Source: Calditrichia bacterium
GTDB lineage: Bacteria; Calditrichota; Calditrichia; RBG-13-44-9
DNA length: 7,520 nt
Direction of reading: 5' to 3'
NCBI GenBank assembly: GCA_026991005.1
Contig: JALXCH010000147.1
Span: 1 to 7,520, forward strand
How positions within the stretch are numbered: position 1 is the stretch's first letter; every line of letters starts with the position of its first letter. The notes under the pieces were generated by a model. That model saw only the letters and a program-made list of their open reading frames with translations. It did no database searches and was not told the DNA's origin. The position numbers were made by a program, and so were the translations under genes. Positions 1 to 5,807 of the stretch are shown one piece after another.

Positions 1-1
1 G

Positions 2-1237
2 CCCATTCGTGTGGTCTCCGAGCTCAGCTGGGGAGCGCTCTTTGCGCACACGCTATTCATTCGTCCCCAGACGCCGGAAGAGATTGCTAACCACACGCCT
101 CGTTTTACCGTACTCCACGCTCCCAATCTACATGCCATCCCGGAACTGGACGGCACCCGCTCGGATGTGTTTGTGGTCATTCATCTGGCGCGCGGACTCA
201 TCCTGGTGGGTGGCTCCGGATACGGCGGAGAAATTAAAAAATCCATTTTTACCGTGATGAATTACCTGCTACCGATGGAGGGCGTGTTTCCGATGCACTG
301 CTCGGCTAATGTGGGCGCCGATGGCGATGTGGCACTGTTCTTCGGACTATCCGGAACCGGGAAAACCAGTCTATCTGCCGATCCCGATCGTCGGCTGATT
401 GGAGACGACGAACATGGCTGGAGTGAGGACGGTGTTTTTAACTTCGAAGGCGGGTGTTACGCCAAGACCATTCGTCTTTCCCCGGTGAAAGAACCGCAAA
501 TCTACAACGCCATTAAATTTGGTTCCATAGCCGAAAATGTGATTTACGACGAAAAAACCCGCGCCATCGATTTCGATGCGGGAGACATTACCGAAAATAC
601 CCGTGCTACTTATCCCGTGGAGTATATCGATAATGTGCTCATTCCCGGAAAGGCTGGTCATCCCAAACACATTATGTTTCTTACTGCCGATGCCTACGGA
701 GTACTGCCACCCATCTCCCGTTTAACACCGGAAATGGCCATGTACCATTTTATGAGTGGTTACACCTCCAAACTGGCCGGTACGGAAACCGGAATTGACG
801 AACCGCAAGCTACTTTCAGCGCCTGTTTCGGTGAGCCGTTTATGCCGCTGCCCATTGTGAAATACGCCGAGATGTTAGGGGAAAAAATGCGGAAGCACAA
901 CACGGAAGTGTGGCTGGTCAACACCGGTTGGACCGGCGGACCGTACGGGGTTGGCAAACGGATGGACATTCGGTACACCCGGGCAATGATTAAAGCGGCG
1001 CTCACCGGAGAACTGGATAAATACGAATTTCGCCCGGATCCCATCTTTAAAGTGATGGTCCCCGTCCATTGCTGCGATGAGGTACCGGACGAAATACTGA
1101 ATCCCCGCAACACCTGGGCGGACAAAGCAGCCTACGATCGCAAAGCCAAACAACTGGCACGGGAATTTGTGGAGAATTTCAAGCGGTTTAAAGATGTGCC
1201 GGAGGAAATTTTAGCCGCTGCCCCCAATGCGGAGTAG
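2..1237 (+). CDS. pckA: Phosphoenolpyruvate carboxykinase (ATP), 5'-truncated by window
   Basis: This enzyme converts oxaloacetate and ATP to phosphoenolpyruvate, CO2 and ADP in the cytoplasm, the entry step of gluconeogenesis. The frame is open from the window edge; the GTG at 11 is internal, because the codons before it (Pro-Ile-Arg) already fit the family. Counting from that GTG, visible hallmarks are YGGEIKKS with two substrate/metal-binding lysines (76-77), the metal-ligand histidine in FPMHCSAN (96), the kinase-1a P-loop GLSGTGKTS (112-120), the acidic metal site IGDDEHGW (130-137) and the Arg of NTRATYP (198). Compared with the roughly 540-residue family, about 130 N-terminal residues are missing and the C-terminus is complete. 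GC content is clearly higher than in the next gene, as expected for a resident core gene. I see no convincing rho-independent terminator after the TAG. Confidence 0.97.
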   Translation, partial: PIRVVSELSWGALFAHTLFIRPQTPEEIANHTPRFTVLHAPNLHAIPELDGTRSDVFVVIHLARGLILVGGSGYGGEIKKSIFTVMNYLLPMEGVFPMHCSANVGADGDVALFFGLSGTGKTSLSADPDRRLIGDDEHGWSEDGVFNFEGGCYAKTIRLSPVKEPQIYNAIKFGSIAENVIYDEKTRAIDFDAGDITENTRATYPVEYIDNVLIPGKAGHPKHIMFLTADAYGVLPPISRLTPEMAMYHFMSGYTSKLAGTETGIDEPQATFSACFGEPFMPLPIVKYAEMLGEKMRKHNTEVWLVNTGWTGGPYGVGKRMDIRYTRAMIKAALTGELDKYEFRPDPIFKVMVPVHCCDEVPDEILNPRNTWADKAAYDRKAKQLAREFVENFKRFKDVPEEILAAAPNAE

Positions 1238-1261
1238 GGACGAGAGATTCTCTGCATGGGG

Positions 1262-1785
1262 TAAAGATCTTTAGCTCCGCTGACGCTGCGCTCAGAACAA
1301 CAAACTGTAGCACGGCTCTCCTGAGCCGTTACGAGCGAAGCGAGTTCCGTAAAAACGAGATAGTAAGAACTATCATCTTTAAAGAAAAAGATTCTTCGCT
1401 CCGCTAACGCTCCGCTTAGAATGACAGGGATGGAGGATTGGCGTGTTCGTTATTCTGAACCCTTGCCGCAGGTAAGGGTGAAGAAGCTCAATAGTTGATA
1501 TTTAACCACGAATTACACGAATTGGCACGAATTAAATAACAACATCACTGGTTCAGCAAAGAACCTGCTAAATCACTGGCTACTTAGAATTTGTAATTTA
1601 ATTCTTTGGAATTTGAAACTTATGATTTGGAATTTGTTGTTTGGAATTTGAGATTTTGTACCACGGTTCTCCCGAGCCGCTAAAATGAAGCACCTTCAGA
1701 AATTATAACCATTCCTCCAGGCGATAAGGAGATGGTACAAAAGCAAGGTCTCCCATCTTCAGCGTGAAAGATCCTTGAGCGCATC
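1262..1785. repeat. Composite intergenic repeat array A
   Basis: This gene-free stretch is a chain of units found again at 3413-4045. In order: an X unit (about 1271-1350) with 'ctccgctgacgct' and the hairpin ACGGCTC-TCCT-GAGCCGT (1312-1329); a linker with hairpins GATAGT-AAGA-ACTATC (1359-1374) and ATCTTT/AAAGAT (1375-1392); a second X-type core (1389-1430) ending in AGAATGACAG; a Y unit (1452-1575) with the hairpin CCCTTGCC-GCA-GGTAAGGG (1460-1478) and the 'cacgaattggcacgaatt' motif; an AT-rich tail; a worn X unit (1659-1690); and a worn 'tcccatcttcagcgtgaaagat' segment (1745-1775). The remaining bases of the gap (1238-1261, 1786-1798) show nothing recognisable. No reading frame with coding character was found here. 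Function is unknown; dispersed REP/MITE-like elements are the closest analogy. Confidence 0.85.
1605..1650. repeat. Three short TTTGGAATTTG direct repeats
   Basis: The 11-mer TTTGGAATTTG occurs three times exactly, at 1605-1615, 1626-1636 and 1640-1650, separated by AT-rich spacers. A looser equivalent (gaatttttgggattttggattt) is found at 3733-3757 in the same position relative to the Y unit, so this is a module of the composite repeat and not an independent element. Confidence 0.7.
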
Positions 1786-1798
1786 CTCCTCAATTAGA

Positions 1799-1845
1799 CT
1801 TGTATAGAAGGATAAAATTAATTAAATTTATCCTTGTATAGAAGG
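1799..1845 (+). promoter_or_regulatory. Direct-repeat/palindrome block before the ATPase gene
   Basis: Two identical 13-mers, CTTGTATAGAAGG, lie at 1799-1811 and 1833-1845, 34 bp apart. The space between them is an almost perfect palindrome (1810-1833, 22 of 24 positions self-complementary, starting GGATAAA and ending TTTATCC). The downstream 13-mer supplies the GAAGGG ribosome binding site (1841-1846), 6 nt before the ATG at 1853. The layout would suit an operator for a dimeric repressor or an mRNA hairpin controlling translation; I cannot tell which, and no strong promoter hexamers are visible. Confidence 0.5.
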
Positions 1846-1852
1846 GCATGAT

Positions 1853-3175
1853 ATGGATAAACGTATCATAAAAGAAATAATACGGGATTTTCACCTTAAA
1901 GAACTTCCACCACTTACCGAACGCTCTGGTGATTTTTCTGTGCCCCCAGGGAAAATCCGCAGTGTAATTGGCGTCAGGCGGAGTGGGAAAACGTTTTTGT
2001 TCTATCAGTTAATGAAAAATCTTTTAAAGAAAGGCATAAGTAAAGAGCAAATTCTGTATATCAATTTTGAAGATGAACGGTTGTTACCAATAAAAAAAGA
2101 AGATTTGTCCTTAATATACGAAGTGTACCTGGAATTATATCCGCACATTAAGCGGCAAAAAGTTTACCTGTTTTTAGATGAAATTCAAAATGTTCCAGGC
2201 TGGGAGATATTTGTCCGACGATTGCACGAAAACGAAAATGTTGAGATCAGTGTCACGGGATCTTCCTCCAGATTGTTAAGCAGAGAATTGGCCACGGCGC
2301 TACGTGGTAGAACTTTGAGTTTTGAAGTCTTCCCTTTTAGCTTTGCAGAAATGCTCAATTTTTATGGCATTTCTCCTGATATTTATTCCAGCGAAGGCAA
2401 GGCTTATCTGGTAAATAAATTTGAAGAGTATCTATACTGGGGTGGCTTCCCGGAAGTATTAAAAGTGGATCAAGATTTTAAAATCATGATTTTGCAGGAT
2501 TATTTAAATTTGGTCCTTTACAAAGATTTGATTGAGAGATATCAAATTCGAAATCAGGCTTTGTTGAAATATTTGCTTAAATTTTTATTGAGTAATAATG
2601 CCAATCCCTTCAGTATTAACAAATTTTTTCTAGATGTCCGGTCGCAGGGATTTAAAGTATCGAAAGACAGTATTTTCAATTATCTTAATTACCTTGAAGA
2701 TGCCTTCTGGATATCCCTTGTTCCCATTTACAGCGAATCAATTCGCAAGCAACAGGTCAATTATCGTAAAATTTATGTCCTGGACAACGGTTTGGTTTCA
2801 GCAAATAGAAGCACTCTCTATTTTAATAGTGGGCGATTACTGGAAAGTCTGGTATTTCAACAATTGCGCAGAAAATTTAGTTTAAATCAGATTTTTTACT
2901 ATAAAACCAGTAAAAACAGTGAAGTTGATTTTTTAATTTTAAATGAGTACGAAGGCAAGGTGGCTTTAATTCAGGTGAGCGAAACAATAACCGAACCGGC
3001 TACACAACAAAGAGAGTTAACCTCTTTGTACAGCGCCATGGAAGAATTGGGCCTCTCGGAAAGCCTTATTATTACGGCGTATGAATACGCCACGTTCACC
3101 CGGAATCACTTAAGAGTCCAGGCTAAACCGTTCTGGGATTGGGCGTTGGGTAAAGATTTGTTAAGTGGAGTGTAG
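1853..3175 (+). CDS. AAA ATPase of the AAA_14/DUF4143 type
   Basis: The 440-residue protein has an N-terminal ATPase: Walker A GVRRSGKT (40-47), Walker B KVYLFLDEIQNV (102-113, Asp109-Glu110), a sensor segment SVTGSSSRLLS (133-143) and an arginine in ALRGR (149-153). A DUF4143 part follows, with GGFPEVL (197-203), YKDLIERY (223-230) and KIYVLDNGLVSA (306-317). The C-terminus resembles the PD-(D/E)xK nuclease-like fold of these proteins: Glu331, SEVDFLI (356-362) and ALIQVS (371-376), but the usual catalytic lysine position is serine. Length and domain order are normal for this widespread, poorly characterised family, which often behaves as mobile or defence-related cargo. The ATG has a GAAGGG site 6 nt upstream. 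The gene is AT-rich next to pckA and is flanked on both sides by related repeat arrays, which suggests horizontal acquisition. The ATPase assignment is strong; the cellular role is unknown. Confidence 0.92.
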   Translation: MDKRIIKEIIRDFHLKELPPLTERSGDFSVPPGKIRSVIGVRRSGKTFLFYQLMKNLLKKGISKEQILYINFEDERLLPIKKEDLSLIYEVYLELYPHIKRQKVYLFLDEIQNVPGWEIFVRRLHENENVEISVTGSSSRLLSRELATALRGRTLSFEVFPFSFAEMLNFYGISPDIYSSEGKAYLVNKFEEYLYWGGFPEVLKVDQDFKIMILQDYLNLVLYKDLIERYQIRNQALLKYLLKFLLSNNANPFSINKFFLDVRSQGFKVSKDSIFNYLNYLEDAFWISLVPIYSESIRKQQVNYRKIYVLDNGLVSANRSTLYFNSGRLLESLVFQQLRRKFSLNQIFYYKTSKNSEVDFLILNEYEGKVALIQVSETITEPATQQRELTSLYSAMEELGLSESLIITAYEYATFTRNHLRVQAKPFWDWALGKDLLSGV

Positions 3176-3196
3176 CCGGACATTCCGGGTCGATTT
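3176..3196 (+). terminator. Weak hairpin directly after the ATPase stop
   Basis: CCGGA-CAT-TCCGG (3176-3188) begins immediately after the stop codon and is followed by GTCGATTTT. The stem is only 5 bp and the T run is short and offset, so this is at best a weak intrinsic terminator. Confidence 0.25.
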
Positions 3197-3412
3197 TCGC
3201 CAAACGAACCTCATGCTTGCTAACATCCCCTCAAGTAATACATGGAAGTTACACCATGAATGGTGATGCTAATCTGATGCGTCATGTGACAAAGATGATG
3301 AATTGATTGAATGGAGTGCCTTTTCTGACTATATTCTATTCACCATGCCATAAAGGCCTGTCATGCTGATGTTCTTATTTTTGTCAGAAAAAGGGAATCT
3401 CTTACATCACGT
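3197..3412. other. Non-coding gap with two inverted repeats
   Basis: No frame here has coding character. Two structures stand out: a perfect CACCAT-GA-ATGGTG inverted repeat (3252-3265), and a pair of longer arms CCTTTTCTGAC (3319-3329) and GTCAGAAAAAGG (3383-3394) that match apart from one extra T/A and enclose 53 bp. The rest shows nothing I recognise. Confidence 0.5.
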
Positions 3413-3846
3413 TTTTAGATTTTTCGCTCTGCTGGCGCTGCGTTCAGAAGAACAAACTGTAGCACGCTCTCCTGAGCCGTTACAAGCGAAGCGAGTTCAG
3501 TACAGTAAAAAGACAAAAATCCCATCCTCAGTGTAAGAGATTCTTCGCTCCGCTGACGCTTCGCTCAGAATGACAGAGAATGAGGATTGTCGATTTTGTC
3601 ATTCTGAACCCTTGCCGCAGGCAAGGGTGAAGAATCTCAGTAGTTGATATTAACCACGAATCCCACGAATTGGCACGAATTAAATAACAACATCATTGGA
3701 TCAGAAAAAGATTTGCTAAATCATGTGTTATTTGAATTTTTGGGATTTTGGATTTAAGGTTTTGTAGCATAACTCTTACGAACCGTTATTAGCGAAGCAA
3801 GTTCAGTAAAGTAAAAGGACAAAAAATCCCATCCTCAGTGTAAGAG
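3413..3846. repeat. Composite intergenic repeat array B
   Basis: This array repeats the module order of array A: X unit (about 3418-3500, with one G lost from the CACGGCTC stem), a linker, an X-type core (3537-3576), a Y unit (3598-3720), an AT-rich tail (3728-3764), a worn X unit (3765-3800) and a 'tcccatcctcagtgtaagag' segment (3827-3846). The Y hairpin CCCTTGCC-GCA-GGCAAGGG (3609-3627) is perfect, and ATTCT/AGAAT arms extend it (3601-3634). The linker between X units differs from A and C: it holds the 'cccatcctcagtgtaagag' segment instead of the double hairpin. Together with array A it forms direct repeats around the ATPase gene. Confidence 0.85.
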
Positions 3847-4045
3847 ATTCTTCGCTCCGCTGACGCTTCGCTCAGAACAACAAATTGTAACACGGCTCTC
3901 CTGAGCCGTTACGAGCGAAGCGAGTTCCGTAAAAACGAGATAGTAAGAACTATCATCTTTAAAGAAAAAGATTCTTCGCTTCGCTAACGCTCCGCTCAGA
4001 ATGACAGAGAATGAGGATTGGCGATTTTGTCATTCGGAACCCTCC
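3842..4045. repeat. Repeat array C, near-identical copy of part of array A
   Basis: Positions 3851-4020 align without gaps to 1271-1440 with 9 mismatches in 170 bases by my count, including a run of 90 identical bases (3891-3980 against 1311-1400). The copy includes the ACGGCTC/GAGCCGT hairpin (3892-3909) and the GATAGT/ACTATC hairpin. It fades out after 'tgtcattcggaaccct'. The bases from there to 4116 hold no recognisable feature. Confidence 0.9.
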
Positions 4046-4116
4046 CCACCTTAATCCGGAAGTTTATTTGTTGTTTAAAGGAAGAAAGCCAGAGTAAAAA
4101 ATACGTTAGACACATC

Positions 4117-4323
4117 CTATTTTTCGGCACTCTTTTTTCTTAATAGCATCGCCTTCTGACTGATCTCTTCAATAGATAAATCCTCATCTAAATTTTCTCG
4201 CCATTTTGTATAATCAAATGGTTCTCTTTGAATTAGAGCAATAAACCGCTCTGCTTCAACCTCCCCGAGGTATTCTGCAAGAATCTGGATTCCTTTTACC
4301 TTGATTTCTGTATCTGTTATCAT
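4117..4323 (-). CDS. Small antitoxin-like partner of the PIN protein
   Basis: The 68-residue acidic/amphipathic protein has the pattern 'KGIQILAEYLGEVEAERFI' (10-28), then FDYTKW (36-41) and DLSIEEISQKA (48-58). I recognise this as the style of small proteins encoded next to PIN-domain toxins, in which an N-terminal helical part is followed by a DYT segment and a short LS/TxEEI helix, but I cannot name a family with certainty. Its ATG (4323-4321) overlaps the TGA of the PIN gene (4322-4320), so translation is probably coupled. By position it would be the antitoxin, although it is downstream of the putative toxin, the reverse of the more common order. No classic DNA-binding motif (ribbon-helix-helix, HTH, AbrB) is evident. 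Confidence 0.8.
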   Translation of the reverse strand: MITDTEIKVKGIQILAEYLGEVEAERFIALIQREPFDYTKWRENLDEDLSIEEISQKAMLLRKKSAEK

Positions 4324-4808
4324 AATTTAATCTCCTTTATAAAACCAATTGGGTCATTTATTTTAATTTCATCTATTAAACTTGCACGTTTAAGAATATA
4401 ATCATCAGTGGTTAAGAAATATTCACATTTTGCAATAATTGCGCAAGCAATATGTAACGAATCAATTTTATGAAATCCTTTTTTGTTTAATTCTCTAGCC
4501 TTTTCAATGATTATTGATTTTTCTTCTACATCTTCAACCGCATATTCTTTCCACTTGCTTATTCGTAATTTCCTTTCCTGATAAGGATTTTTGTAATTTT
4601 CGTAATCGAGAATATATGACCAAATCAGATGAAATCTTCCGGCTATAATCTCCTCTTGTATCTTCAACTTAGCTTCTGTTTCTAGCCGAATTCTAATTTG
4701 AGATTGATCATCGAATGGGCGGTTAAAGCAACAATTATCAAGATACAATCTGATTATTTGTCCCATTTTTAGTTTTAGCTGAACATTACCTTTTACATTA
4801 AACTTCAT
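4320..4808 (-). CDS. PIN-domain protein, probable toxin ribonuclease
   Basis: The 162-residue protein carries the acidic residues of a PIN-fold, metal-dependent RNase: Asp24 in RLYLDNCCFNRPF, Glu70 in SYILDYEN, Asp116 in KIDSLHIACAI and Asp135-Asp136 in FLTTDDYIL. PIN toxins of VapC type cleave RNA and are held in check by a partner, here presumably the overlapping 68-residue gene. The start is uncertain. ATG 4808 lies 3 nt after the stop of a short upstream ORF; ATG 4766 (residue 15, MGQII) would put the YLDNC motif near the N-terminus, as expected for this family. Neither has a Shine-Dalgarno sequence, only A-rich leaders. The gene is strongly AT-rich compared with pckA and the sensor gene, consistent with transfer. 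The PIN fold is well supported; toxicity is inferred. Confidence 0.88.
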   Translation of the reverse strand: MKFNVKGNVQLKLKMGQIIRLYLDNCCFNRPFDDQSQIRIRLETEAKLKIQEEIIAGRFHLIWSYILDYENYKNPYQERKLRISKWKEYAVEDVEEKSIIIEKARELNKKGFHKIDSLHIACAIIAKCEYFLTTDDYILKRASLIDEIKINDPIGFIKEIKL

Positions 4809-4811
4809 TTT

Positions 4812-4925
4812 TTATTTAGTTTCATAATAAATATCTTTTTCAATAATTTCAAGGAATTTTACTGGTTGAGATTGCTCTGCTATTACTCTTAATAAAATGC
4901 TAATAAAAGTAGTGTATCGATTCAC
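4812..4925 (-). pseudogene. Short ORF, possible 3' remnant of a gene upstream of the PIN pair
   Basis: A 37-codon frame (GTG at 4925, TAA at 4814-4812) ends three bases before the PIN ATG at 4808 and lies in the same frame. Its C-terminal part reads AEQSQPVKFLEIIEKDIYYE, which has the composition of a real protein tail and not of random translated AT-rich DNA. There is no ribosome binding site, and a TAA directly precedes the GTG. It may be the truncated end of a former upstream operon member, or a tiny gene. I do not recognise the family, and it could also be chance. Confidence 0.3.
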
Positions 4926-5204
4926 TTATAGATTCTTTTAAACCATGCGGTAGCAATGACAGAGTTATATTTGAACCATGACCCCGCAGGGTAGTGATAG
5001 CAAGGGGTAAATTACCTAATCCAAAATGTAAGAGATTCTTCGCTCCGCTAACGCTTCGCTCAGAATGACAGGGTAGGCTGGTTCATCTGCTGATATTCCC
5101 GCTCTGGCAGTAAGCAAAACTGTCCGATGAGCTAAAAAATTGCTTTGTGGTTAAACTTCATTGAACTCTTCACAAAAAAGTTAGCAGAATCCCATGAAAA
5201 GAAA
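4926..5204. other. Non-coding gap containing one further repeat core
   Basis: The only clear feature is the X-type repeat core listed separately. The part at 4950-5010 ('gcaatgacagag', 'ttgaacc', 'accccgcagggt') looks like a badly worn copy of the X-Y junction of arrays A-C. From 5076 to 5204 I see nothing recognisable, and no convincing terminator for the Smr gene, which ends at 5205. Confidence 0.5.
5027..5073. repeat. Isolated X-type repeat core
   Basis: The segment runs from GTAAGAGATTCTTCGCTCC through CTAACGCTTCGCTCAGAATGACAG and matches the cores at 3535-3576 and 3966-4007 almost base for base. The outer ATTCT and AGAAT are complementary. It lies between the PIN pair and the Smr gene, so that module too is bordered by the repeat family. 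Confidence 0.85.
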
Positions 5205-5480
5205 TCAAGGCGCCAAACAAACGATGGTAGCTCCCCAGGAACCGCCACTCTCTTCGTGCCAATAATCCAGAACCGCGGGATGTTTGTCTAAAATCGCATG
5301 GACAGTCCGGCGCAGCGTACCGGTACCCTTGCCGTGAATGATGCGAATTTGATATATCCCCCGCTCCCGGCACGCTTCGATATATTCTGGCACCAACGAT
5401 TTTACCTCGCGAGGAGAAAACGTGTGTAAATCCAGCTCCCCGTTAATGGGATATTCCACCGGCTCATCCTGAATCATCAT
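5205..5480 (-). CDS. Stand-alone Smr domain protein
   Basis: The gene encodes a compact Smr domain like the C-terminal domain of MutS2. From the chosen start, LDLH is at 16-19, RIIHGKGTGTLR at 46-57 and GGSWGATIV at 79-87; these are the conserved blocks of the family. Smr domains bind nucleic acids, and several nick DNA or cleave RNA (for example in MutS2 and in ribosome-collision factors); the substrate of this short version is unknown. I chose ATG 5480 because AGGAG (5490-5486) lies 5 nt upstream. The next codon is also ATG and would give 8 nt spacing. A longer frame from 5540 adds 20 residues of non-domain sequence (ending CRKEKVKGEK) that includes the ribosome binding site itself. The length of 91 residues suits a single Smr domain. 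It is divergent from the sensor gene. Confidence 0.9.
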   Translation of the reverse strand: MMIQDEPVEYPINGELDLHTFSPREVKSLVPEYIEACRERGIYQIRIIHGKGTGTLRRTVHAILDKHPAVLDYWHEESGGSWGATIVCLAP

Positions 5481-5654
5481 TTTCTCTCCTTTCACTTTTT
5501 CCTTTCTGCAACCCCGCATCATAAATTTACAAAGAACCACCCGTTTTCCGAAAAATATGTTAAAAATTAACCCCAGGCTTCTCCTTCCATAAAGATGCTC
5601 TCACAACAAAATTATTTCTCGACATATTGAAAATAAACATCTGACCTCCTGAAT

Positions 5655-5673
5655 AACCCGGGTTTCCGGAAAC
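5655..5673. promoter_or_regulatory. Two overlapping perfect palindromes in the divergent gap
   Basis: AACCCGGGTT (5655-5664) overlaps GTTTCCGGAAAC (5662-5673); both are perfect palindromes. They lie between the divergent Smr and sensor genes, about 50 bp upstream of the sensor promoter, and so are candidates for a transcription factor site. The rest of the gap between 5491 and 5654 shows nothing else I would call. Confidence 0.4.
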
Positions 5674-5723
5674 TTTTGCAATCACCTATTTCGAAAAATT
5701 TTTAATTACTTTGCCTGGAGAAT

Positions 5724-5752
5724 TTGACAATTTTATCCAAAATCACTATATT
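5724..5752 (+). promoter_or_regulatory. Sigma-70-type promoter of the sensor gene
   Basis: A perfect -35 box TTGACA (5724-5729) and a -10 box TATATT (5747-5752) are separated by exactly 17 bp. Transcription would start near 5759, giving a leader of about 50 nt before the ATG at 5808. If the lineage uses a Bacteroidota-type sigma factor with a different consensus, the match would be less meaningful. Confidence 0.7.
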
Positions 5753-5764
5753 CTAAAAAAAGAA

Positions 5765-5792
5765 TGGGAGATGGTTTCCTCCCACCCGGAGG
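5765..5792 (+). promoter_or_regulatory. Leader with alternative hairpins at the Shine-Dalgarno
   Basis: TGGGAG (5765-5770) pairs perfectly with CTCCCA (5779-5784) around an 8-nt loop. The overlapping CCTCC (5778-5782) can instead pair with GGAGG (5788-5792), the best ribosome binding site, across a 5-nt loop. The two pairings exclude each other. The GGAGG is also unusually far from the ATG (15 nt), so the effective site may be the weaker TGAGAG that follows. This is seen in the sequence; a regulatory role is inferred. Confidence 0.4.
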
Positions 5793-5807
5793 TTGAGAGC
5801 GTTTAAA

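Noticed and set aside
11..13. GTG as the start codon of pckA
   Set aside because: The preceding codons continue the family sequence and about 130 N-terminal residues would be missing; the gene begins outside the window.
371..1153. Minus-strand open frames inside pckA
   Set aside because: They are antisense to a strongly conserved enzyme and show no domain character.
2634..2885. Plus-strand frame inside the ATPase gene
   Set aside because: It overlaps the conserved DUF4143 region in another frame and is not protein-like.
1262..4045. CRISPR array
   Set aside because: Repeat units vary in length and sequence, spacing is irregular, and there are no regular unique spacers or cas genes.
1262..4045. 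Insertion sequence with transposase
   Set aside because: No transposase frame or clear terminal inverted repeats with target duplications were found; only non-coding repeats.
5170..5373. Minus-strand frame overlapping the Smr gene
   Set aside because: It is an alternative frame of the Smr domain, whose motifs lie in the other frame.
5481..5540. Longer N-terminus for the Smr protein
   Set aside because: The extension contains the AGGAG ribosome binding site of the internal ATG and has no domain character.
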